Part shown: in pieces, positions 51,195 through 58,872 of the stretch
How the letters are laid out: each line of letters opens with the position of its first letter
Position numbering within the stretch: position 1 is the stretch's first letter
From: Saccharothrix deserti
GTDB lineage: Bacteria; Actinomycetota; Actinomycetes; Mycobacteriales; Pseudonocardiaceae
Direction: 5' to 3'
DNA: 64,000 nt
Assembly (NCBI RefSeq): GCF_009769385.1
Contig: NZ_VKAB01000034.1
Location: 42,559-106,558, forward strand
Notes under the pieces: model-generated
Database searches by the model: none
What the model was told of the DNA's origin: nothing
Seen by the model: the letters and a program-made list of their open reading frames with translations, nothing else
Position numbers and translations under genes: made by a program

Positions 51195-52907
51195 TCAGGC
51201 CCCGACCGGCACGGCGATGCCCTTGGCCCTGGCCTCCTCCAGGATCCGGTCGCGGTCCCGCCAACGGGACCAGAACGCGCCCCGGTAGCCCAACTGCACC
51301 AGGCTGGTCAGGAACGGGTTGTCGGCGTAGTTGTTGTCGTGCCTGCTCAAGCCCGGCGCGGTCGGCAGCATCACCCTCGGGTAGTCCCGCTCGGGGATGT
51401 AGTCCCACATGAATCGCAGGGTGTTCAGCCACCGCCCGTCCGGTCGCGCAATCGTTTCCGGGTCCTCGGGCAGCAGGGGCGAGAAGTAGTACAGCGGCCG
51501 GAACCGGCCGGAGGGCTCGAACAGGAACTGGCGCTCGTACTCCACCACGTCGGCGCACTGGTCGATCGTCTTGAGCACGATCGGCTCGGTGGCCGTGTTC
51601 GACTGCAGGCCGGGCACCGTGCGCTCGCCGGAGCACCGCTGCGCGAAATCCATGCCCAGCGGCGAGTACGGGAACAGCCGGAGCCCCAGCGTGAACCCGA
51701 CCACCGTGGCGTCCAGCGCCATGGTCCGGTCGATGCACTGGCGCAGCGTCTCGGTGGTTTCACCCGGCATGCCGAGCAGCACCTCGACCATGGTCATCAT
51801 GCCGCGTTGGCGGGCCAGTTCGACCACCCGAACGGTGTCGTCGAACGTGTAGTAGCGGGTGCCCTTCGCGGTCACCTTCCAGCCGTCCAGCAAGTCTTCC
51901 CGCACGTGGTCGGGCGCGACGTTGACCCCGACGCACCCCGCCGCGGCCAGCAGGTCGGCGAACTCCTCGTCGAAGGGCGCGGGCTGGGAGTAGATCCACA
52001 GCCGCAACGAGTGCAGCGGGGACGAGGCGTCGGAGTCCTTGCGGCGGACGATCTCCCGCAGGACCGCCTTGCTGTTGGCGATGGCCAGGTTGAACTCGCT
52101 GTCGGTGCTGTGCAGGTCGTGCACGCCCTGCGCGGTCAGCGCCTCCATCTCGTCCACCACCGCGTGCACGTCGCGGCGCGCGAAGCCGCTGCCCTTGGCG
52201 TCGGGTTCGACGCAGTGCGCACAGGCGAACGGACACCCGTTCTTGGTGAGGATGTTGCCCAGCCCGCCGTGGTGGTAGTAGGCCAGGTTGTCCACTTTGA
52301 ACTCGACGCCGGAACGCCTGGTGTAGGCGGTGCTGCGGTTCACCTGCCAGCTCCGGCTCTCCCCGTGCCCGGCGTGGGCCAGCAGGGACGGCAGCTGTTC
52401 CGGGGACGTCGGCACCCTGGTGACCCTGCCGCCGCCCTCGTTGACGATCAGGCCGGGAATGGTCAGCGGTGAACGGCCCGTCCGCAACGCCTCCGCGAGT
52501 TGGCAGATGATCAGCTCGCCAGGACCTTTGACGCCGTAGTCCACGTCGAAGTAGTCGACGAGCGCGAAGGGCATCGACGAAAACCCGACACCGCCCACGA
52601 CCAGCGGCGCGTCGGTCAGGCGCCGGATTTCACCGATGATCTCGCGGTGCTCGCCGACGAACACCTTCTGCTCCTGCGGGTAGATCGTGTCGGTGTTGCG
52701 CACGGTGACCCCGACCAGCAGGGGACGGCGGTCGGCGAAGTACTCGGTCAACGCTGACTGCCACTCGTCCCTGCGGAAGTTCAGGTCGACCACTTCGACG
52801 TCGAACCCGGCTTCCTCCAACGATGTGGTGAGAATGTCCAGGGCGTACGGCGTGATGGTCGGCTGGATCTTGTTCGGGTTGACCAAGGTGACCAGAGATC
52901 GCTGCAT
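51195..52907 (-). CDS. Cobalamin-binding radical SAM enzyme
   Basis: A 570-residue class B radical SAM protein. Residues of about 1-160 form a B12-binding domain (VTLVNPNKIQPTITPYALDI, VEVVDLNFRRDEW, VVGGVGFSSMPFALVDYFDV, YGVKGPGE). The radical SAM core has the 4Fe-4S motif CPFACAHC (C-x3-C-x2-C, near residue 229), then HDLHSTDSEFNLAIAN and GMPGETTETLRQCIDR. These enzymes methylate unactivated carbons or rearrange rings; TsrM, the tryptophan 2-methyltransferase of thiostrepton synthesis, has a similar start and layout. No peptide or other biosynthetic genes are adjacent, so the substrate is open. It is a single gene with its own promoter region at 52908-53038. Confidence 0.82.
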   Translation of the reverse strand: MQRSLVTLVNPNKIQPTITPYALDILTTSLEEAGFDVEVVDLNFRRDEWQSALTEYFADRRPLLVGVTVRNTDTIYPQEQKVFVGEHREIIGEIRRLTDAPLVVGGVGFSSMPFALVDYFDVDYGVKGPGELIICQLAEALRTGRSPLTIPGLIVNEGGGRVTRVPTSPEQLPSLLAHAGHGESRSWQVNRSTAYTRRSGVEFKVDNLAYYHHGGLGNILTKNGCPFACAHCVEPDAKGSGFARRDVHAVVDEMEALTAQGVHDLHSTDSEFNLAIANSKAVLREIVRRKDSDASSPLHSLRLWIYSQPAPFDEEFADLLAAAGCVGVNVAPDHVREDLLDGWKVTAKGTRYYTFDDTVRVVELARQRGMMTMVEVLLGMPGETTETLRQCIDRTMALDATVVGFTLGLRLFPYSPLGMDFAQRCSGERTVPGLQSNTATEPIVLKTIDQCADVVEYERQFLFEPSGRFRPLYYFSPLLPEDPETIARPDGRWLNTLRFMWDYIPERDYPRVMLPTAPGLSRHDNNYADNPFLTSLVQLGYRGAFWSRWRDRDRILEEARAKGIAVPVGA

Positions 52908-53038
52908 GCAAAGCTCCCCCGTGAGCTATGTAATCGTGGCGACTTCTCCACGTTACGCAGCTGCCCCCGAGTGGTCACTTATCGTACGAGTGAACTTCCC
53001 TCACGTGACTGCGCTGACAGTTGACCGGTAGTGACGAG

Positions 53039-53102
53039 GCCGGGATCGGCTTCCCGTGTCCGGCTTCCCGTGTCCGGTGCCCGGTCGGAAGCCGATCCCG
53101 GC
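53039..53102 (-). terminator. Strong 16-bp stem-loop after the pectate-lyase relic
   Basis: GCCGGGATCGGCTTCC and its perfect complement pair across a 32-nt loop that contains the 14-bp direct repeat TTCCCGTGTCCGGC twice. It lies 8 bp past the relic's stop on the minus strand and would isolate the radical SAM gene from upstream transcription. Confidence 0.65.
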
Positions 53103-53110
53103 ACACGGCG

Positions 53111-53275
53111 TCAGCCGGTGATCTTCCCGGTGCCCGCGGTCAGGATCGGGCCGGAGCCCACGGTGAAGTTGTTGCGCGCCACGATGTTGCCGGGGTCCGA
53201 GTCACCCTCCCCGAGGTGCGTCGGGTCGGAGACGTTCTCGAAGGTTGTTGTACACGTGCACGGGGTTGCCTCGCC
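53111..53275 (-). pseudogene. 3' fragment of a pectate lyase gene with a frameshift
   Basis: The minus strand shows VHVYNN in one frame and then, after a shift, FENVSDPTHLGEGDSDPGN, IVARNNFTVGSGPIL and TAGTGKITG with a stop at 53111-53113. This is the C-terminal part of family 1 pectate lyases (right-handed beta-helix). All of the catalytic part is missing, and the shift lies near 53256. It is a non-functional remnant. Confidence 0.65.
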
Positions 53276-53280
53276 CACCG

Positions 53281-53308
53281 TCGCCCGATCAGAGTCGCCC
53301 GATCAGAG
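53281..53308 (+). repeat. 14-bp tandem duplication
   Basis: TCGCCCGATCAGAG occurs twice head-to-tail at the broken 5' end of the pectate-lyase relic, a possible scar of the event that removed the gene. Confidence 0.8.
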
Positions 53309-53364
53309 GGTGAGCGCATGGTCGGACAGGGTTCACCCGCACCCGACCGGGTACCGGACATCTC

Positions 53365-53748
53365 ATGAGGGCACTGCGGCGGTACGACAGGCGTGGGCGA
53401 GCGCTCGGCCGCGCGCACGGTCTGTTCAACCTGGTGAGCGGGTTGTGGCCGATGGTCAACGCCCGCAGTTTCGAGGCGGTGTTCGGCCGGAAGACCGACC
53501 GGTGGCTCCAGCGCACGACCGCCGGACTGCTGATGGGCATCGGCTGGACGCAGATGTCGGCCGCGGACGCCGGTGACTGGCGGGACGCGCGGCGGATCGG
53601 GATGGCCACCGCCGCGACCCTGCTGGCGATCGACCTCGTCTACGTGCCCCGAGGGCGCATCAGCAAGGCTTACCTGGCCGACGCGGCGGCGGAAGCCGTG
53701 TGGCTGGCACTGTGGTCACGCCGCACCTCCGGACACCGCGACCACTAG
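53365..53748 (+). CDS. Conserved hypothetical membrane protein
   Basis: A 127-residue protein. The N-terminal AHGLFNLVSGLWPMVNARSF with SFEAVFGRKTDRWLQRT and the later RRIGMATAATLLAIDLVYVPRGRISKAY pattern recurs in small actinobacterial proteins of unknown function. Two hydrophobic helices are likely at about residues 53-70 and 80-95, and a third at 108-118. The ATG at 53365 has no clear ribosome-binding site. No partner is evident. Confidence 0.65.
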   Translation: MRALRRYDRRGRALGRAHGLFNLVSGLWPMVNARSFEAVFGRKTDRWLQRTTAGLLMGIGWTQMSAADAGDWRDARRIGMATAATLLAIDLVYVPRGRISKAYLADAAAEAVWLALWSRRTSGHRDH

Positions 53749-53796
53749 CGGTCACGTCCGTTCGTCCGTCGCGAGGTGGTCGAACTCGTGCGGGGG

Positions 53797-54165
53797 TCAG
53801 GTCGACACGAGACGCACCGCCGCGATCGCCTCGTCCACTGTGGCGTGCAGTCCGATCGCTCCGTCGACCTGGCTGACCTGCAAGGGCCGCAGCACCGAGC
53901 GGTTGTCCGCGACGACGGCGAAGGGCGTGCCCAGCCTGCCGGCGCGGTGCCGGGCGTTGATGAGCAGGGCGATGCCGGCCGATCCCATGAAGTCGACGTC
54001 GCGCAGGTCGAGCACGATCGAGGTGGGATGCGGCTCGAAGAGGGCGTCGAGCTCGGCCGCGATGGGTCGGTGTGACGCAGCGTCGAGGGAACCGGACACG
54101 CGGACCAGCAGGAGACCGTCGTCCAGTTTGGTGGTGGTGACTTGGGACGTGGAGCGTTCGGGCAT
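53797..54165 (-). CDS. STAS-domain anti-anti-sigma factor
   Basis: A 122-residue single STAS domain: DGLLLVRVSGSLDAASHRPIA at the start, SIVLDLRDVDFMGSAGIALL with the serine normally phosphorylated by an anti-sigma kinase, and a C-terminal HATVDEAIAAVRLV helix. Such proteins release a sigma-B/F type factor by binding its anti-sigma kinase. ATG 54165 is chosen over 54207 because a GGAGAGG box lies 6 nt upstream. A sigma-B-like promoter sits about 120 bp upstream, which suggests control by the same stress pathway. Confidence 0.87.
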   Translation of the reverse strand: MPERSTSQVTTTKLDDGLLLVRVSGSLDAASHRPIAAELDALFEPHPTSIVLDLRDVDFMGSAGIALLINARHRAGRLGTPFAVVADNRSVLRPLQVSQVDGAIGLHATVDEAIAAVRLVST

Positions 54166-54286
54166 GTCGGCCTCTCCTCGCAAACCTGAGGCCACGAGTT
54201 GCGTCATTCGAGCGCTGCTGGACCCGAATAGTTTTCGCAGCTCTGGGCTTCGCCGGGCGACTTCGACATTACCGCGTGCCCTCGCC

Positions 54287-54311
54287 CTACCCCCGAAACG
54301 AACTTCTAAAC
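54287..54311 (-). promoter_or_regulatory. Sigma-B/F-like promoter for the STAS gene
   Basis: On the minus strand GTTT (54308-54311), a 15-nt spacer and GGGTAG (54287-54292) match the actinobacterial sigma-B/F consensus GTTT-N14-16-GGGTAT at nine of ten positions. It lies in the 177-bp gap upstream of the anti-anti-sigma gene and points at it. Confidence 0.5.
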
Positions 54312-54342
54312 ATCGATCACGGCGTCGGTGTCACAGCGGCGG

Positions 54343-55005
54343 TCACACCCGGTCGACGGCGGGGATGTCCGGCAACGGCGCGGTGGCGAGCACGCGCGCT
54401 TCGTCGAGCGGAACGCCGAGCATGCGCAGCAACTGCTCGGCCGCCTCGTCGCAGGTCGAGTCGGTCACGCTGTCCGGGTCGACCAACGACACGTGGAGCA
54501 CGGCGAGCAGTGCGCCGGCCGTGGTCGCCAGCGCGAGTCGCGGATCACCGACCCGGAAGCGGCCGGACGCGACCCCGGCCTTGATGTCACGCAGCGCCCG
54601 AGGAGCGAGCCCCTCGTCGGCGTCGATGAAGACCATCCCGTGCCGCACGAGCACCTGCGCGGTCTCCGGGCGTGCCACGGCCAGGCGCACGGTCAGCCGA
54701 ACCGACTGCGCGAACGTGACCGCGGGATCGTCGACGTCACCGCTCAACCCGTCCAGCAGCTGACCGAGTTCCTCCAGGACCTCCGCCACAGCCGCCTGGA
54801 ACAGCTCCGCCTTGCTGGAGAAGTGGTTGTAGAACGAGCCGAAACCGACGTCCGCGGCGTCGGTGATGTCCTGGATGCTCGCGGTGGAATGCCTGTCGCT
54901 CGCCAGCAACGCACGCGCGGCGTCGATCAGCTTCTGGCGGGTCAGGGCCTTGCGGCGCTCGGCACGCGACACGGGGCCTGGACTCTCGGACTGCGATGAC
55001 GCCAC
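54343..55005 (-). CDS. TetR family transcriptional regulator
   Basis: A 220-residue TetR regulator. The N-terminal helix-turn-helix (about residues 20-65) reads KLIDAARALLASDRHSTASIQ and ITDAADVGFGSFYNHFSSKAEL; the rest is the ligand-binding helical domain. It is divergent from the extradiol-dioxygenase operon across 137 bp containing an 18-bp palindrome, so it very likely represses that operon in the absence of an aromatic ligand. The start is GTG 55005. Confidence 0.88.
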   Translation of the reverse strand: MASSQSESPGPVSRAERRKALTRQKLIDAARALLASDRHSTASIQDITDAADVGFGSFYNHFSSKAELFQAAVAEVLEELGQLLDGLSGDVDDPAVTFAQSVRLTVRLAVARPETAQVLVRHGMVFIDADEGLAPRALRDIKAGVASGRFRVGDPRLALATTAGALLAVLHVSLVDPDSVTDSTCDEAAEQLLRMLGVPLDEARVLATAPLPDIPAVDRV

Positions 55006-55105
55006 AGCTCGAAGCTATCTCATCACAACAGTGACGAAGTAATCACCGCTGACGCGATGTTGGTCACCCTCCGCGACGAACCGCTTGACTGACGAACTCC
55101 TCGTG

Positions 55106-55123
55106 ACTGATGATGTCATCAGT
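55106..55123. promoter_or_regulatory. TetR-type operator in front of the dioxygenase operon
   Basis: ACTGATGATGTCATCAGT has perfect 8-bp arms around a TG centre. It lies 20-37 bp before the dioxygenase ATG. A TTGACT hexamer at 55085-55090 would place the -10 region inside the palindrome, as expected for repression. Confidence 0.6.
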
Positions 55124-55142
55124 TCTTGAAAGGGAGTGTTCG

Positions 55143-56276
55143 ATGACGAACCACCGAGACCCTCATGCCGGGCTGCACAGCGAGCAGGGCGCCCTGCGTG
55201 GCGAGCACCCGGGCCGAGCGGCGAACCCGATCGTCAAGGTGCACGACCTGGCGTGGTTGGAGTTCGAGAAGCCCGATCTGCGCGGCGCCGAGGTGTTCGC
55301 CCACGCCTTCGGTTTCGCCACGTCGCTGCGCACGTCCGACGAACTGCACCTCAGGGGCACCGACGCCGGCGGCCCCTGCGTGCTGATCCGTCGTGGTCGG
55401 CGGTCCCGGTTCCTCGGCCCCGCGTTCCAGGCCGCCGACGCGAACGACGTGCTGCGCCTGGCGGACGCCACCGGCACGGCGGTCGCCAAGCTGCCGGAGA
55501 GCCTCGGCGGGGTCGGCGTCGACCTGGTGGACCCGAGCGGGCTGCGGGTACGGGTGGTGACGGACACGCACCCGCTCCCCGCGTTGCCGCCCCAGGAGCC
55601 GCTCACGCTGAACCTCGGGCACGGCACCGCCCGCGCCAACACCACGCAGCGGCCGCCCCGCGAGCCCGCGAAGGTGCAGCGCCTGGGGCACGTCGTGCTC
55701 CAGACGACCACCTACCGCGCGACCCTGGACTGGTACCTGGAGCACCTGGGGCTGATCGTCAGCGACTTCCTGTTCCACCCGGGGCAACGAGAACGCGGGC
55801 CGGTGATGAGCTTCATCCGCTGCGACCGGGGTAGCGCGCTGACCGACCACCACACGCTGGCGATGACGCTGGGCCCGCGCAACCGGTACGTGCACTCGGC
55901 GTACCAGGTGGCCGACCTGGACGCGTTGGCGGCGGGCGGTGAGCACCTGCTCGACCTGGGCTACCACCGTTCCTGGGGCATCGGCCGGCACATCCACGGC
56001 AGCCAGGTCTTCGACTACTGGCGCGATCCCGACGGGTTCCTGGTCGAGCACTTCACCGACGGCGACCTGTTCGACCGCACCCTGGAACCGGGCTGGGCGC
56101 CGATGACCGCATCCGGCCTCGCCCAGTGGGGACCACCCGCCACGAAGGACTTCCTCGGCATCAAGCCGGGCCGGGAATCGCTGCACGAGCTGCGGGCGCT
56201 GTTGGCCGCGCTGCGCGAGGACAACGAATTCGACCTGAACCGCCTGCGCGGTCTGCTGAAAGTAGCCACCTCATGA
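55143..56276 (+). CDS. Extradiol ring-cleavage dioxygenase (VOC superfamily)
   Basis: A 377-residue two-domain vicinal-oxygen-chelate protein. Domain one (about residues 30-145) is degenerate; domain two (about 180-320) has HVVLQTTTYRATLDWYLEHLG with the first iron histidine, TDHHTLAMTLGPRN with the second, and DYWRDPDGFLVEHFTDGD with the glutamate ligand. It should open a catecholic ring by meta-cleavage using Fe(II). It leads an operon of overlapping genes; the next gene (FAH hydrolase) starts with ATGA overlap. TetR control by the divergent gene is likely. The specific substrate is unknown; 3-(2,3-dihydroxyphenyl)propionate would fit the MhpA-like relic downstream. Confidence 0.85.
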   Translation: MTNHRDPHAGLHSEQGALRGEHPGRAANPIVKVHDLAWLEFEKPDLRGAEVFAHAFGFATSLRTSDELHLRGTDAGGPCVLIRRGRRSRFLGPAFQAADANDVLRLADATGTAVAKLPESLGGVGVDLVDPSGLRVRVVTDTHPLPALPPQEPLTLNLGHGTARANTTQRPPREPAKVQRLGHVVLQTTTYRATLDWYLEHLGLIVSDFLFHPGQRERGPVMSFIRCDRGSALTDHHTLAMTLGPRNRYVHSAYQVADLDALAAGGEHLLDLGYHRSWGIGRHIHGSQVFDYWRDPDGFLVEHFTDGDLFDRTLEPGWAPMTASGLAQWGPPATKDFLGIKPGRESLHELRALLAALREDNEFDLNRLRGLLKVATS

Positions 56277-56776
56277 GCACGTCCGTCCTCCGCACCGCCG
56301 ACGCCTGGTGGGTGCACACGCGCGAGGGTGCGGTCCGCATCGACACCGACGCCGAAACCACCGCACAACTGCTCGCCGACCGACGCGCAATCGAGGGGGC
56401 AACCGGCGATGCCGTGCCCGTCGCGTCACTGTCGCTGCTCTCTCCGGTAACGGTGCCGTGCCGGGTCGTCGCGCAGATGACCAATTTCGTCTCCCACGTC
56501 CGCGACGCCGGCATGAACCCCGACACCGTGCCGCTGACGTTCTTCCGCAAGTCGTCGGGGTCGATCAGCGGCCCGCACGACGACGTGGTCAAGCCCGCGC
56601 ACGTCCGACTGCTCGACTACGAAGTGGAAATCGGGCTCGTGTTCGGGGCGTCGATGCCGGTGGGCACCGACGTCACCGCGGACAACCTGGCCGACCACAT
56701 CGCGGGCCTCGTGGTCACCGACGACGGCGCGATCGACCTCGGCCGGCAGCGCACGACCGTGAGGTGGACCCGGTGA
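56273..56776 (+). pseudogene. Fumarylacetoacetate hydrolase family gene, truncated
   Basis: The first about 150 residues match FAH-family hydrolases (MTNFVSHVRDAG, LTFFRKSSGSISGPHDDVV, VRLLDYEVEIGLVFG, HIAGLVVTDD). Members are about 280-320 residues and continue after VVTND with the SARD metal site and the rest of the active-site fold. Here VVTDD is followed by GAIDLGRQRTTVRWTR and a stop, so the 3' half has been deleted. The remaining piece keeps only part of the metal site and should be inactive. In meta-cleavage pathways this enzyme handles a ring-fission product. Confidence 0.7.
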
Positions 56777-56889
56777 TCGACGACGGTTCCGTCATCGCCG
56801 TGGTCGACGTCGCACCGGCAGACCAGGCAGCCGCACAGGCCACGCTGAGCCGCTACGCCCTTCGTTCGACGGTGCGGGTGCGGCCGTGA
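56773..56889 (+). pseudogene. Short C-terminal gene fragment in the dioxygenase operon
   Basis: A 38-residue frame starting at GTG 56773, overlapping the truncated FAH stop, reads DDGSVIAVVDVAPADQAAAQ and LSRYALRSTVRVRP. It looks like the tail of a larger protein that was joined to the FAH fragment by the same deletion. The family is not recognised. Its stop overlaps the next start (GTGA). Confidence 0.45.
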
Positions 56890-57227
56890 TCCCCCTCGCG
56901 GTCATCGTTGCGGTGATCTTCGGCGTGCTCGGGCTGGCCAAGATCCTTGCTGTACCACCGATGCGCGCGCTCGCCGCGAAATCCGGTTTCTCCATCGCCG
57001 CCTACCGCCGCGTCGGCGTGTTGGAGGTGGCGGGCGCGGCCGGTGTGGCGCTCGGGCCGGTGGTGCCGTTGCTCGGTGTCCTGGCCGCCTGCGGACTGCT
57101 GCTCCTGCTCGCCGGTGCGCTGATCGTCCACATGCGTCGGAGCAACGGGGTGCGTGAACTCGCACCCGCCCTGGTGTGCGCCGTGCTGGTCGCCTCCTAC
57201 GTGATCGTCCTGTTAGGATCGACGTGA
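56886..57227 (+). CDS. DoxX-like small membrane protein
   Basis: A 113-residue protein with four predicted membrane helices and the DoxX-like pattern VIFGVLGLAKILAVPPMRALA followed by RRVGVLEVAGAAGVALG. DoxX-like proteins are often found beside quinone or aromatic-compound enzymes, with an unclear role. GTG 56886 and the stop both overlap neighbouring genes (GTGA, TGATG). Codon 110 (57213-57215) is TTA, rare in this genome, just before the stop. Confidence 0.75.
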   Translation: MIPLAVIVAVIFGVLGLAKILAVPPMRALAAKSGFSIAAYRRVGVLEVAGAAGVALGPVVPLLGVLAACGLLLLLAGALIVHMRRSNGVRELAPALVCAVLVASYVIVLLGST

Positions 57228-58379
57228 TGAGTGTTGTTCCCGTTGTCGTGATCGGTGCGGGGCCGACCGGGTTGACCGCGGCGACGTTGCTCGCGCGACA
57301 CGGCGTGGAGTGCCTGGTGTTGGACCGGTGGGAGTCCGTCTACCCGCAGCCACGGGCAGTGCACCTCGACGACGAGATCTACCGCGTCCTGGCACGCGCG
57401 GGTCTGGGAGAGCAGTTCGCCTCGATCTCCTGGCCGTGTTACGGGTTGCGGCTGGTCGACTCCGACATGAGGGTGTTGGCGGAGTTCCGGCGCGGGTCGG
57501 CGCGCGGCCGGCACGGCTACCCCGAGGCCAACATGTTCGACCAGCCCGAGCTGGAACGCCTCCTGCGCGCCAACCTGCCGTCCACCGTCACCCTGCGCGG
57601 CAACGCCGAGGTCACCGCGATCGTCCAGGACGCCGGCACGGTGCGCGTCGAGTTCACCGACCGCACCACCGGCGCCCGGTCCTCCGTGCACGCGCGGTAC
57701 GTGCTCGGCTGCGACGGCGCCAACAGCCTCGCACGGGCGTCCATCGGCGCCACCATGCGCGACCTGGGGTTCGCCCAACGCTGGCTGGTCGTCGACGTGG
57801 CCACGCGGCCAACCTGTCCTGGAAACTGGCCGGCGTCCTCGACCGGACGCTGCCCGAGTCCACATTGGACACGTACCAGACCGAACGCGCGCCGCACGCC
57901 CGAACCCTCATCCGGTCGGCGAAGCTGATCGGACGCGCCATGACCGAAGGCGGCGACACGGCCAACCTCATCCGCCGCGTCGTGGTACCCCGACTGCACC
58001 GGGTGCCCGGCCTCAAGGCCCGCGTACTCAGCAGCGAAACCCCCGCGCTGCACCGCTCCGGCATCGTGCGACGCCCACTGTTTCGCCGTGGCCTGACCGG
58101 CAGACTGTGCCCGAACGCGGTCCTCGACGACGGCCGCCGCGTCGACGACATCGCCGCAGGCCGGTTCGCGGTCATCACCTCGACAACCCCCTCCCCCACC
58201 CAACGCGCCACCGTCCGAGCACACGGCGCCGTCCTGATCCGGACCCCCCCGGCGACGACCTGCACAGCTGGCTCCACCAGGGCCACGCCACCGCAGCAGT
58301 CATCCGCCCCGACGGCACCGTCCTCCACGCGAGCCGCGACCTGACCAAGGCCTGCACCGCGCTACCCACACCACCCTGA
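57227..58379 (+). pseudogene. MhpA-type FAD-dependent aromatic hydroxylase, deleted and frameshifted
   Basis: The N-terminal about 190 residues are a good FAD monooxygenase (VVVIGAGPTGLTAATLLARHG, PQPRAVHLDDEIYRVLARAG, YVLGCDGANSLARASIG) up to RWLVVDVA. The next recognisable part, AANLSWKLAGVLDRTLPEST, lies in another frame and in intact enzymes is about 90 residues further on, so a middle piece including the GD FAD motif is lost at about 57800. A second shift occurs near a C-run at about 58245, after which DDLHSWLHQGHATAAVIRPD ends at 58379. It cannot give an active 3-(3-hydroxyphenyl)propionate-type hydroxylase. Confidence 0.75.
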
Positions 58380-58393
58380 CACCGCCACCCGGA

Positions 58394-58872
58394 TCACGGC
58401 CGCAGCCGCATCGGCGGTCTGCGCAGGTCTCCGATTTCCGGGTCGAGCCTCTCCACTTGTTCGTTGAACGCGTCGATTCCCAGTCGCCCGGCCGCTTCCA
58501 CCTCCGCGTGCCGCAGTGGGAGAAGCAGGCAGAAAGCAACCGGTGTTGCCGCGTGCAGAGGTCGCCGTTGCGGGCGAAGAAGTCGAGTGACTGCTCGGTC
58601 ACGTAGTCGGCCCGCAGCACCATCAGCAGCTCCTGCGCGTAGCCGCCGTCCGCAGCGAACGCGTGTTCCCGCGCGTAGTCCGCCAAGCCGTTCGTGACCA
58701 GGGTGGTCTGGCCCTTCCACGGCGCATCGGCGTACCGGAGCAGGTCGATCCGGGTGCGGTCGGCTACTTTCGCGGTCATCCGGGAGATCGGCTTCCCGAG
58801 GTGCTTCTCGAGATGTCGCCCGACAGCGGCCCGGGAGCCACCACCGGCTTCCTTCTTCCTACCGATGCGCAT
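58394..58872 (-). pseudogene. Suppressor-of-fused (SUFU) domain gene with a frameshift
   Basis: From ATG 58872 the frame reads VGRHLEKHLGKPISRMTAKV, APWKGQTTLVTNGLADY and GYAQELLMVLRADYVTEQS, like bacterial SUFU-domain proteins often found as immunity proteins in polymorphic toxin loci. Around 58545-58570 the similarity moves to another frame: HAATPVAFCLLLPLRHAEVE, GIDAFNEQVERLDP and DLRRPPM to the stop at 58394. A one-base indel explains this, or a sequencing error would restore a gene of about 158 residues. The ATG overlaps the end of the SARP gene by 14 bp, so they are co-transcribed. Confidence 0.65.
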
